From the NCBI GenBank assembly GCA_016271365.2, contig CM057456.1:885666001-885730000 (forward strand): a stretch of DNA of 64,000 bases, given 5' to 3'. Under the pieces are notes generated by a model, which ran no database searches, was not told the DNA's origin, and saw only the letters and a program-made list of their open reading frames with translations. The DNA comes from Neoceratodus forsteri. Its lineage: Eukaryota > Chordata > Ceratodontiformes > Ceratodontidae. The translations under genes were made by a program, and so were the position numbers. Positions 44,381 through 54,861 of this stretch are shown here, one piece after another (within the stretch, counting starts at the first letter, position 1; each line of letters starts with the position of its first letter).

Positions 44381-46558
44381 TAAGTATTTTGGCCCCAACC
44401 CCTTTGCCTGTGTCATTGCAGTGACTACTGCGACAGCACTGGGAAAGCATGTTTGTCACAGGGGTACACAGTTACAAACTATGGAACAAAGTGGTTGTTT
44501 TGACCACTTTGTACCACAAAACTGCAACTATATATAGGGCCCATGATATATCCTTTTAAGTCTGTACCATAAAGAGAAAACAAAACACTGTCTTCACTTA
44601 CCAAGCAGTGACTAAAAAGGGAAAAACCTAACTCAGTCTGACAGAAGCCACTATACAGTATTTGTGGAATGCATGTGTGCTTTATAAGGACCATGTAGCA
44701 TTCAGTTAAGAATTTAACTCACACTTTATAATACAGACTTGGGAGCAGCTGCTAAGGTTTGAAACCACAGCCATGATTTTTTTAAATTATTTTTTTTATT
44801 TTTGCTGCATTAAGAACATGGTACTCCAATTTAGCAGCAGCTGGCTGTGTTGGGTAAATCCATTAATATTTCCACCACAGCTCCTCTACCAGACATGCAG
44901 CTGAGGCACTGAGCAGTAGCAGCCAGTGAGTGATGACTGCTTATGCACATGTAGTACAGCTGGTCACAGAAGTCATGTGTCTGTGACTTGCCTCTAGGAT
45001 GGCAATTTCTGTTGTTCGATACAAGGCATACATTATTAAGCAGCATTTTTCTACCAAAAGACCTGACATTATTTTATTTTTTTAAATGGTACTTAAATCC
45101 ATGTTTTCTAGTTTATTTGTTACCGTTATTGTTCTTCTAAGTATTTCAGATATTACAGTGCATACTGTATGTCATGGTGTCTTTAAAAAAAAAAAAAATC
45201 CAACTGCCCACAACTGAAGTCACTATTGCTGTGGTTGTGACATCATAGTCTACGGCCATCAAAAGCACTAAAATGTCATAAATAAAGGCTCTGTGAGATC
45301 AGTTGGGGACAGTCAAATGCTTTTTATATACTTTTTAGATAAGCTACTATAATATGTTCTAAATCCTGGAAAGGAAAACTATATATTCTCCATTAAACTG
45401 CAATAGCTGAAACAATGGGACTGATCCACAGTTGCTGGGGTGTGCAGGCACAATGCAGGGTGTTAATGGGAAAACAATTGTGCCCACACATCAAACAGCT
45501 ATCCATAAAGAACTTACTCACTGAGGTGAGGAGTCCCCCTGGTAACTAAGGGGCAATGCAAATTAAGGTTTCTGAGTGTCACCTGGTGCAAATGGGGTTT
45601 ACACCATGCAACACCTCATGTATGACACCAATGTCCATTGTAGATGGCCCAGCACCCCTAGCAGTGGCCATGGGCATAGGTGCTACTTTCTATTGTGTTG
45701 CCCCAACCTGTACCTTAAGGCCTGCCTGTGGACCCAGCTGCATTTTCTTAGCATCCTCCATGGTTGCCTGCCCCCCAGCCCACCCAACTACATAAGTACT
45801 GAAGTGGATATCTGTTTTTTGGGGGAGAAGGAGAACTTAGATAGACCGTTACATTTCTTTTTTAAATACTTAAGCTATGTATATGTCCCTCTGAACTCTG
45901 CTCCTTTCCCTAGCCTAAACAATTCCTCTGAATAGTAGTCATGTCTAAATAAATGCAGGATGTTCTAACAACTTGTGCTTATGCTTGTTTTCAGTTCTGG
46001 AGTACAAACAGATTTATGGTAGTGGTTAGTGGCACTCACTCTATGGATGGAAGAGTGATGAGTGGGGTGACGCAGGATGGTAGCCCGTGAGGAGGGCACA
46101 TGGGTAAGGGCATCATCTGTAACGGTGACTCCTTCTTGGCAAAATCCCTCACAGTGATGGGAGGGTAGAGCAACCGGATTGGGGGTTGGCAAAATGGGCG
46201 ACAGGATGTCGCTATATGTATGCGGGGGCAGAGGAGCTGTAGGGGGTGGCGCTGCAGTGGGTTTGCCGAGTTGTGTCATGGCATCGTGGGTTGGCATGTG
46301 GTTGGGGCGGGGACATACCGGGTTCAGGTCTGGGCGCTGGTGCGATTTTTGCCACGTGGCCCCAACCTTTACACACATACTTTCACCCCCTCAGCACCCC
46401 CCCTGGAGTGGAGAATCCTTTAGTAGGGGGGTGCGGGAGGCTGTGGGGAGGGCACAGCCCCCCCACAGAAAGCATTTAAAGTTATGTCCCCGGTGCCGTT
46501 GTCCTGTGTGCCAGGGTGTCAGTAGTGCTGAAAATGTTTTCGGCACTCTGACTGCATG
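44381..46558. other. Unassigned region with undefined repeats
   Basis: No gene was recognised. A small hairpin (caaagtggttgttttgaccactttg) lies at about 44490-44514. The block 45690-45735 shares 'cttaaggcctgcctgtgg' with 19.36 kb. 'gtggccccaacctttacacac' near 46357 echoes 'gttgccccaacctgtacctt' near 45697, suggesting diverged copies of one repeat. Confidence 0.3.
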
Positions 46559-46592
46559 ATAATGGTGATCGCCTTTAGGCTTTCGCCATTAT
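46559..46592. repeat. 34-bp near-perfect palindrome
   Basis: ataatggtgatcgcctttag followed by gctttcgccattat is self-complementary at all but about three pairs. It sits directly at the 5' breakpoint of the CR1 copy at 46595 and may be a foldback element end. Confidence 0.6.
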
Positions 46593-46594
46593 CA

Positions 46595-47575
46595 CATGGA
46601 ACCCCGCAGGACACAGTATTGGGACCACTCCTCTTCAGTGTCATCATAAGTGACATTGCAGATGAACTGGAAGGAAGAGTTTGCCATTTTAACAGTGTTC
46701 TCAATCAGCAGGGGGTGGAAAAAATGCATAGGGATCTTGGGCAATTCAAGGAGTGGTCAAAAATACAGCAATTGGGGTTCAATGCCAAGAAGTGCACAAT
46801 TATGTACCTAGGACACAGGAATTGCGTATAGGATGGGAGAAGGTACTGTCATTCACTAAGCAGGAGTATGATCCTGGGGTTATCATATTTGATGACCTCA
46901 AAGTGGCAGGGCAGTGTGACACAGCAGTGGGTAGTCCCACTGTGATGCTGAGATGCACTGGGAGAGGTATCTCCAGCAGCAAAAGGGAGGTGGTGTTGCC
47001 ACTCTATCTCTCAATGGTGAGAACCCACCTGGAGTACTGTGTCAAGTTTTGGAGGCTGCACCTTAGAAAGGACGGAGACAGGGTGGAGGCAGTCCAAACG
47101 AGGGCAACTAAAATGGTGTAGGGTTTGCATGAGAAGCCCTACAAGGACAGACTGAGGGATCTCAACATGTACACCCAGGAAGACAGGAGAGTGATACGGG
47201 ACATGATAAAGACCTATAAGTAACTCACAGGGGTGAACAGGGTGTAGGTGGAGGAGCCTCTTTTAAATGAGAAAGAGCATCAGGACCAGAGGGCATGTGA
47301 TGAAGCCGGGGGGAGGGATGTGAGGAAGCACTACATCACTGAAAGAGTTGAAAATGTCTGGAATAGACTGCCAGTGGAAGTGGTGAAGGCAAAAACAGTA
47401 GGGGTTTTCAAGCATGTGAGGGACATGGGACAGTCATAGGTGAATATTATTAAACAGGCAGGAAGGAGGGAGGGTCGCTGGAGACCAGTTAGGGTCTGCA
47501 GAATCAAACTAGGCAGGGGCCATCAGGGCAGACTGGGTGGGTCAAGCATTCCTTTTCTACTGATAAGTTCCATGT
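46595..47575 (+). pseudogene. CR1-like LINE fragment with deletion over the RT active site
   Basis: It begins at motif B ('GTPQDTVLGPLLFSVIISDIADELEGRVC'; the Gly of PQGS is Asp). The FADDTKIC block is then missing: 'VCHF' runs straight into 'NSVLNQQGVEKMHRDL'. 'LGFNAKKCTIMYLGH', 'MVRTHLEYCVKFWR', 'AVQTRATKMV' and 'ITERVENVWNRLPVEVV' follow. Stops occur near 47119 and 47221. The 3' end is at 'tccatgttcctatttt' near 47580, where the next element begins. Confidence 0.8.
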
Positions 47576-47589
47576 TCCTATTTTGCTAT

Positions 47590-48950
47590 CAGCACCATAT
47601 TCAAAAGTTAGTGCTGGTGCAAATGAGGTAGCGCCTGCACTAATGTGGGTTTGCATCAATGCTCTGGGAGGGGCCATATTCAGAGGCCCCTGGTGCACTG
47701 CCCAAGCATGGCTGCACCAAGACATTATCCATACCACTGTGCATATGCAAATGAGGGGGTCCCTCATGCATACCGGCTCAGCAGCATATTCAAAGGTTTG
47801 CATTGATGCTAAACAGCCCCCAGAGCAGCGCTGTATTACACCACTGAAAACCACATCTTATCCAGGCACTAAGGCTGTGCCCTTAACCCCAAAGGCAGGG
47901 CTGCTGTACTGCAGCCGACTCCCATCAAGCATTTCCCATGGATCACCCACCTCTCATGTGAAATGTACATCCCTTGTAGTCAAGCAGTACCCCCAACTCC
48001 CCTGATCGCCCGCCCTTCATAAGAAATATATTTCCCTGGTAGTCTAGCAGTCTTCCAACCCCCCCCCAATCACCCATTCTTCATGTGAAATGTATATTAC
48101 TGGTAGTTTAGCAGTTTCCCAACCCCCCAATCACCCATCCTTTATTCAACAGCACTGTTCCTGTATGTGATCACGGTCTGCAACTGTCAGATGGGAGTCA
48201 GCCAAGGAGGTGAGTAGAGGGCTGTGCTGGCAACTGCACTGCTCCAAGCATACAGTGAGCAGCAAGTGGGGTGAGTGGGTTGGGCAGGGGACCTCTGAGG
48301 GTGGGTGGTGGGACCAGTAGACTATCAGGGATAGTGCTATCAAATGAAGATGAAGGATGGGCAATCAGGTGGCAGGGGGACTGCTAGACTTCCAGGGATA
48401 TACATTTCATATGAAGGATGGATGATCGGGGCGGTGGTGGAGGAGGGACAGCAAGACTACAGGGAATATACATCTCAGTATGGGAAATTGGGGGTGGGGG
48501 ACTGCTAGATTACATTTCATATGAAGAATGAGCAATCAGGGGTGGGGGACAATTAGACCAGCAGTGAAACAATAGTAGTGACAGCATGGGTGCTAGGGGC
48601 CTGCTACACTGCATGCAAATGAGCCCATAATTGGCATGTAGATGGCCCCTTAGCATCCTGCATACCCAACAAGCTCATCTGCATACTCTGGTTAAATATG
48701 GCCCACGGGAGCCCTGGTGCTATCCCATTTTGGGCAGCGCTATCTCCTGTGGGCCATATGTAGCCTTGGTCCTGTTAGTACAGTGCAGATCCACTTAGCA
48801 CTGCACTGAAATGGCCCGCTATTCAGTTAGTTAGCATGCCCCATCAGTGAGCACTAACTGGCTGAATATCGCTCAGAGCTGGCTGTGCACTACTCAAGCA
48901 TAGCACAACAGGCTGTGCTGCACTTGCAGCCGGCTCTGAATATGGGGGCC
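47590..48950. mobile_element. Palindromic DNA element with inverted minisatellite arms
   Basis: The outer ends share 'catattcaaaag/ccatattcagag' motifs with reverse-complement partners near 48670-48950. Inside, three tandem units of about 63 bp at 47938-48140 ('tcacccattcttcatgtgaa', 'ggtagtttagcagt') are matched by inverted units at about 48350-48560 ('gactgctagacttccaggga', 'atgaaggatggatgatcggg'). The structure is therefore roughly symmetrical around 48245. No ORF is credible. End motifs resemble those of the element at 4842-6612, which suggests a Harbinger-like non-autonomous family. Confidence 0.5.
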
Positions 48951-49199
48951 TATGTGTTTAAAACACTGACCACCTTAGTGTGACAATACTGTTTCAGTTC
49001 TCTTAAATGTAAAATGTTGTAGTTGTGGGGCCCTAGGGAAAACAAGATGTTGTGTTTCAGTTTGATTATTCTGAGTAGATAAACTCTTAACAACACAGTG
49101 GTTGCCAACTCTGTCAATAATTTATGGACCGAAGGGTAGCATCTTCTGAATTTTGTGATCATTTACAGTCGTTGTTCAGAAATTGGTAACAGCATGTAA

Positions 49200-49590
49200 A
49201 GTAAGCATCAGTGAAAGGATGTGTCCCCCTGAAATATATATTGAATGTGATATGATTTGGTAGGTCTCCATTGAAAATGCATATAATGGATTACAATTTG
49301 TTTTTCATTTTCTATTGTAAGATAGTTTATGACCAGGATATACTGTGCAGTGTATTACAATTTGTCATTCCTGGCTGAAATATTTATAATAATCAAAATG
49401 TTGTTATTTACCATTGAAACACATTCTGTAAAATGTGCTGTGATTTGTAATTTCCCCTTAAAATACCCAACACATACTGTAGTAGTTTGCAATTTTCCAT
49501 TGAAATAGCTGCTGTGCAATATATCATGATGTGACATTTCCCATCAACTGAAGCATATAATGTACTTAATGTTGCAGTCCTGCCATTTTA
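49200..49590. repeat. Degenerate A/T-rich tandem repeat, about 42-bp unit
   Basis: Loose units alternate 'ccattgaaat', 'catactgta' or similar, and 'ttacaatttg'. Copies are strongly diverged, and the period estimate is by eye. Confidence 0.4.
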
Positions 49591-50554
49591 TTGTAAGTGA
49601 ATGCAAACTGGATAACTTAACATAATGTGTAGTTGGCTCTAGAGGTACTTAGCATTGGCCTTGTGTGGACAGTCCATTATCCTTTCTGTCATATAATCTC
49701 TCATACAAATGATCTAAATCTTATCCTCCCCATGTAAGAAGAGTTCTCTCAGGCTCATAATTCCCCATGTGCTACTGCTGTTTGATGGTGATGTTGAAAT
49801 GAATTCTGGCCATTCATTCACTCTACTTACTCACCACCCTCCCCACCTTCCTAAAGGGTCTGAGTGTTACTCAGTGTAATGTCTGCAGCCTACTCCCAAG
49901 ACAGTAAGGCATACTATTTTCAACCTGACACAGCTACTGAGCTCTTCAAAAGGAATCGTCATGCACCCATTCCCTTACCCAGTTATGCTGTCCATAGACA
50001 GGATCTAAGAAAATGGGTGTAGTGCGCTGGCTATGTATGTTGCTCTTAAGAATCATTTTAAGGTTGTACACAGCTCCTCTGTCCTCTCCTAATAGGCAAC
50101 GTCTCCCTCCCTTTCTTACTCCTCATTTTGAATGTGGGTGCCTACTGTTGCCCTAGTATCAAATCAAGCAACCTTTATGCTATGATTTGTTATATCTACA
50201 TGTCTCTTTTACATCCTCCACTGACTCCTCTGCTGAGCTCCTAGGACAGGGTAATTTCAGCACTAATTGTATCTGCCCCTCTTCAAAAATACTAGTGCAC
50301 AATGTAATTGTCTTTCACCTCATACAACCCATCTCAGAGCAGACTTAGCTTAACTGTTCTACTTCTATCTACTCCCTGGTTGACTGCATACCCTCCTTCC
50401 ATCCACAGAGAATACTGGAGGCTGGCAGAATCCAGGATGCACTCAGCAACCACACTGTATGGGCTACTGTGTATGAAAGGGTCACTGTACCAAAGCCCCC
50501 AAAAAAAAAAAGGTGTCCAACTCAGTTTCTTCTCCCTGCTGGGCAACCTGAGGT
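49591..50554. other. Unassigned spacer
   Basis: No gene or recognisable element was seen. A short A-run lies at about 50502-50511. Confidence 0.3.
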
Positions 50555-50700
50555 GAAATGAAGTTCATTAACTCATGAACTTTGATGAATGTTCACGAAT
50601 GGTTCATGAGCAACCAGCAACGTTCACCCACTGTTCTTCAACTCGGTTTATGGAGCAAGCTCATGAACTGTTCATCAATACAAAGTTCATAAGGTGTATG
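50555..50700. repeat. Cluster of TTCATGAA-type motifs (first of three)
   Basis: Repeated gttcatgaac, ttcacgaa and ttcatgag words occur in both orientations. Similar clusters stand at 51930-52035 and 54640-54715. Such clusters look like subterminal repeats of a DNA transposon, with later elements nested between them. Confidence 0.4.
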
Positions 50701-50927
50701 AGCCTTTTTAAAGGACCATGATGAACTGAGACAAAAATCAATTTGCATAGCTAATCTATATATCGGAAAACACAGCTTTCCACTGTAAAAGTTATAAGGC
50801 ATCACAAAATTAGAACCTTTTCAGTTTAGGAGTGGAAAATGTATGTTCTACAGGGCAAATAACTATTTGAGCACCCAAAAGGATGAACATTTACTTACCA
50901 CATTTTAAAGAGTTTCAGATTCTGCTC

Positions 50928-51597
50928 ATTATGGGATCTATTCACTAATGGGTGGGAAGTACACATGAATCGTAAGTATCCGGCCCATGCTGCTCTGCAC
51001 CTGTGCCCAGGTGGGTATATGCTGGGTATGCAGGATTGCCAGCTGCCAGAACATGCCACTGCCCTCCCCAGCGTGCAGCCATGCAGCAGAGGAACATGGC
51101 AGCACAGGAGCGGAGTGTGGGCTGGGTGGGCATCCCATAGTATGTCCATCCCCAGTCCAATAGTGGATCCCCCTGTGCAAACAGGCAGGGGAGCCTGGGA
51201 CAGCAGGCAGCTGCCCAGGATAAACAACAGGCATTTGCCTGAATGGCTACCTCCCTCCCTACCAGGTAGCCCAGTGGGCTGTGGCAGCTGTATGCAGGGG
51301 TTCCAATGCTGACACACCCTGCCAGTAACCATTTGGCGGCATGTAAATAGTTTCAGCATGGTACCCTCATGCACAGTTTTCATTCCACTGGCATGTCTTG
51401 CAAGTGCCGTAGTGAATACACGCAGCACTGGCACACCCCGTGGCTTGCCCCCGGACCACACCTAGTGTGACGCCACGTGGCCTTCCGGGGATCCAGTGTG
51501 CAAGACACTAGCACAATGGTGGTGAATGCTGCCATTTGTTTGCTGTGTGGCATTCAGGTGTAGGATTGCCTACACACCACGAACGGACCCCATAAAT
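50928..51597. mobile_element. MITE-like element with TTATGGG(A/G)TC ends
   Basis: The left end 'ttatgggatctattcac' and the right end 'gaacggaccccataaa' are imperfect inverted repeats (about 13 of 17). The 'ATGGGGTCCATTCAC' style of end is common in PIF/Harbinger-like MITEs of vertebrates, as I recall. The interior holds overlapping short ORFs on both strands but no transposase motif. Confidence 0.45.
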
Positions 51598-51929
51598 ACC
51601 AACTGGGCCTTTCTATTTAGGAAAGGAAGGTAAGCAGTGATTCAGTTTGATTGAAGAATAAAAGAAAACAAGTATAAAGTAAGTTACTCTTTTTAAAATG
51701 CAGTCTAAGAAAAGCCATTCATTAGAAAGTGTTGAGTACAGTATGTTAAAAAAAATCAATTGTCACATTAAATTAGGTTGTGCGATAAAACGATAAAGGG
51801 TTGAACAGATCTACCTGTGGTTTGCACAGAGGGCAAAACTCTTTTAAGAATATGGCTAAAACATGATTGCCAAATTAATTAACCAATATTATAAAAGCAG
51901 TGCATTACTGGTCACCAAAAATACCCATA
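51598..51929. other. Unassigned spacer
   Basis: No gene or clear repeat was seen. Confidence 0.3.
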
Positions 51930-52035
51930 AATGTTTTGTGGAGGAATTTCATGGACCATTGTGTTCAAGAACATTCATGAACACAGTTTACCCAGTTGTT
52001 CTTGTACAATTTGTGAACATTCATGAATATGATTG
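51930..52035. repeat. Cluster of TTCATGAA-type motifs (second)
   Basis: 'gaacattcatgaacac' and 'gtgaacattcatgaat' occur within 60 bp. In reverse complement the block resembles 50570-50620, so the two clusters could be opposite ends of one element of about 1.5 kb. Confidence 0.35.
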
Positions 52036-52049
52036 CTCAAGTATGGTGT

Positions 52050-52155
52050 GTGTTGTGCTGAGATAATGGTATGCCTTGGGTGGGTCAAGGCCGAAGGCCG
52101 AGTGCTTCCACCTGAGAACTCCATTATCCCAGCACAATGCAAACCCTGGAGTACC
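52050..52155. repeat. Hairpin with GGCCGAAGGCC centre
   Basis: 'ttgtgctgagataatgg' near 52053 pairs with 'ccattatcccagcacaa' near 52121. The centre contains aaggccgaaggccgag. This is a foldback of about 90 bp, similar in layout to the hairpins at 12515 and 14965. The origin is unknown. Confidence 0.55.
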
Positions 52156-53120
52156 ACACTGCAATTATGAAATAGGTCCACTGGGAACAGGAAACAATAT
52201 TTTTGTTTAAACTAGAATTGAGTTCATGTAAATCTGTGAAATTAGCAAGGTGGAAAAACAATCCCATTTGTGCCTGTAGTCCAGTTGGTAGCACAAGCAC
52301 TCTTCATGGGGGAGAAGGGCAGCAGTGGTGTAATGTTGTAATGCTGTGAGCCTTCAACAAGAAGGTGAACTATGATCCCTCAACCATTGTTAAGGTTGAG
52401 GTTTTGATTTTTTTCCCTAGCATTGAATTAGAGTGGCCAGTTTAGATGGAGAGAAAGACACAGCATAAGTGCTGGCTTATGCATGAGCACTCCTAAGAAA
52501 GAAAGATGGCCATGGTGGTGAGCAGAGAGAGGACAAGATGGCGCACAGTGAAGAAAGAGTGTGAGTGAGGGCCATGGTGGTTAGACAGATGTAACTGCTG
52601 CAGTCAGTGGCAGTGTGAAGGTTTCACCTGAGGCCTTGTGAGGATCCGCACTCGGTGGGAACAATAGCTGGGAACCCAGGAGCCACAGTCGGCATTATTG
52701 GTAATGGACTGCCCAGGTGGGTGGAGCTGCACTTGCAGTCTGAACAGCCTTAGTCAGAAGTGGAGCAGAGGCTGCCCCAGGTAGGTAGTAACATTACAAT
52801 ACAATAGCTCATCAGGTAATTTTGACATAAATTGGTGACACAGTTTGGGTGGGAGTTGGGCCTACATTTTGGCAACTGAACTGATGTGAGGACAGCCATG
52901 ATTACTGTGAGCACTTCAGGCTACAGTTGTGGCAGTGTACTGATTTTAATGGTAAACAGTCAAGACTGCTAACTGGATTTTATTTTTGTGTTGTTGTGCT
53001 AGGATATCAGCATGGGGTTCCAAGGTCCTCAGCCAATCAGGTTTTTACATTTTTCAGACCCATTTTATAATGAACTTTATAAAGCGGGGAGAGAAAATCT
53101 TGCATTTTGATTGGTTCTTG
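52156..53120. other. Unassigned region; weak tRNA-like motif near 52275
   Basis: 'tagtccagttggtagcac' at about 52275 resembles a tRNA A-box region, but no B box follows at the right spacing. No gene was recognised. Confidence 0.25.
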
Positions 53121-53150
53121 CCTGTGCATCAAATCCGTTTGATGCACAGG
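53121..53150. repeat. Perfect 13-bp-arm palindrome
   Basis: CCTGTGCATCAAA, loop TCCG, then TTTGATGCACAGG. The arms match at every position. No T-run follows and the host is eukaryotic, so it is not called a terminator. Confidence 0.8.
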
Positions 53151-54469
53151 TAAAAACAAGTACTCAAAATCAGGACTGCAGTAAAAAAATAAAAACAATA
53201 TCATTGTGCCATTAGAATGTTGAGCTTTTGAAAAACTGCCATTTTTTTTTTAGTTTCAGATGACATCTTCATTTCAAACTGTAGAACAAATAAGCCCTCC
53301 AATAAAAATAGTTATTGGGTTTTAATCTTTTCATGTAATCCCTGCAGAAATGTTATATTTTATGTGAATAAAACCTTTGTTTTTCAGCAACGTGGTTTCA
53401 TTCTGTGCCTCCCAATGTCACCACTTCTGTTCCTGCTGCGGTCATCGTGCTGCCGGTCCCGTGGTTAAACAAAAAAAAGAAGACGTTGCCTTATTTGTTT
53501 TTTAAAGTCTAGTTTTCCAGTCATCTTATTTAACAATACCTGTTGGCAGGGGTGGGGGGGGAGGTAAAAACAGGACCTCGGGACAGAGAGAGAGAGAGTG
53601 TGTGTGTGTCCCACTTGCTGCCACTTCTGTGGTCCCTGCCCACTCCTGCAAAAGAGTACTACCAGTGTTAAAAAATTACTTTCTAACTTTGAGGATTGCA
53701 AGAGATGTGGAACTATGAGTGGGAGTGTGAACACTCAAATGCGCAGTGCATCTAGACATTATGAATAACCATTAGAAAAACCATAAAACTGAGCAGTTTT
53801 GGAAAATAAATTTCCTGTTGTTTGCTGTGACTGTGGGCAAGCTGATCTTAAACAGGCTGATTGTGTTTGCCAATAAAAAAATAAAAACCTATTTGTTTTT
53901 TGTTTGAAGGAGCAGGATAGACACTGGTTCTGTGGCTATGTAAGCCAGCGAGCGATCCACAGTGGTGGCAGTGGGAGAGCTGGAAGCAGAGATCATAAAG
54001 AACAATAATTAAGCTTGTTAACAAATTGAAACAATTGTTTGAAATCAGAACTTTTATGCATGATTTCAGGGTGCTTGTATGTAGGGTTTTCAGCAGTCAG
54101 GATTAGTTGAAACATTAGAAATATTTAGTGTTTAAAAAAATGGCCTGCAGTGCACATACACACACACGCACACACTTCTTCTCTCTCTCCCTCTCTCTGT
54201 ACTGTCCCACAGTAGAAATCAGAGCTCCATCCCATAAAAAAAACAAAAACGCAACAGTACAGCACACCTGCATCATGCTGGCAACAATACTAAACCAATG
54301 CCAGCAAAGGACAAACTTTGTCCAGCACACAAACAATAACACCATTTTGTAGTAGCGGAAGGACTGTTTTATCATCAAGTCACAAAATCAAATCTTTTTT
54401 TCTGCATGTAAAAATTATTTTTCTACCTGTTAAAAATGTTTTCTTTTTAAAAAAGGATGCCATTTTATA
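53151..54469. other. Unassigned region with two facing GA/GT microsatellites
   Basis: gggacagagagagagagag then tgtgtgtgtgt lies at 53580-53609. Its rough reverse complement, cacacacacgcacacac then ctctctctc ending in gtccc, lies at 54157-54209. The inverted layout could mean one element about 620 bp long or coincidence. No gene was seen. Confidence 0.35.
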
Positions 54470-54628
54470 AGCACAAAAAGACACTCCAGGGTGTGCATTA
54501 AACAGCTATTGCCACACTTCCAGTGGCTGAAAGGCACTCAGCCTGTGGCCTCATGCCACACTATGCCCCTGGGCATGTGGTAATGTCTGTTCAATGCACA
54601 CCCCATTGTGTCTTATTGCTTACTTGAT
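54470..54628. mobile_element. Foldback/MITE, about 50-bp arms
   Basis: The left arm, about 54475-54518 ('agacactccagggtgtgcat', 'aaacagctattgccaca'), is the imperfect reverse complement of about 54582-54625 ('tgtggtaatgtctgttcaat', 'gcacaccccattgtgtct'). There is a central spacer of about 60 bp and no ORF. Confidence 0.6.
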
Positions 54629-54639
54629 GCACATTTATG

Positions 54640-54715
54640 GATTCAGTTCATGAATTCTTCATGAATAATTCATGGATGTTAAAGAATAGTTCATGATCAC
54701 ATTGCCTAGGTAACA
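54640..54715. repeat. Cluster of TTCATGAA-type motifs (third)
   Basis: 'gttcatgaattcttcatgaa' plus 'taattcatgg' and 'agttcatgat' occur within 60 bp. It is related in words, not in alignment, to the clusters at 50.6 and 52.0 kb. Confidence 0.35.
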
Positions 54716-54861
54716 CTGATCGGTCTCCCATCTCAACTTCACCTGATGTGGATAATGTCTTTCACAATATTTATTAAAAAGTTATGGCTGTCTGAGACAA
54801 ACACACCTCTCTTTGGTGGGTACATGTTAGAGAATCCCTTCCTCATGGGTCTCAGCTATCC

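Noticed and set aside
52270..52345. tRNA gene or tRNA-SINE
   Set aside because: An A-box-like 'agtccagttggtagcac' is present, but no B box or cloverleaf could be traced.
53121..53150. Rho-independent terminator
   Set aside because: Eukaryotic context, no T-run and no upstream gene.
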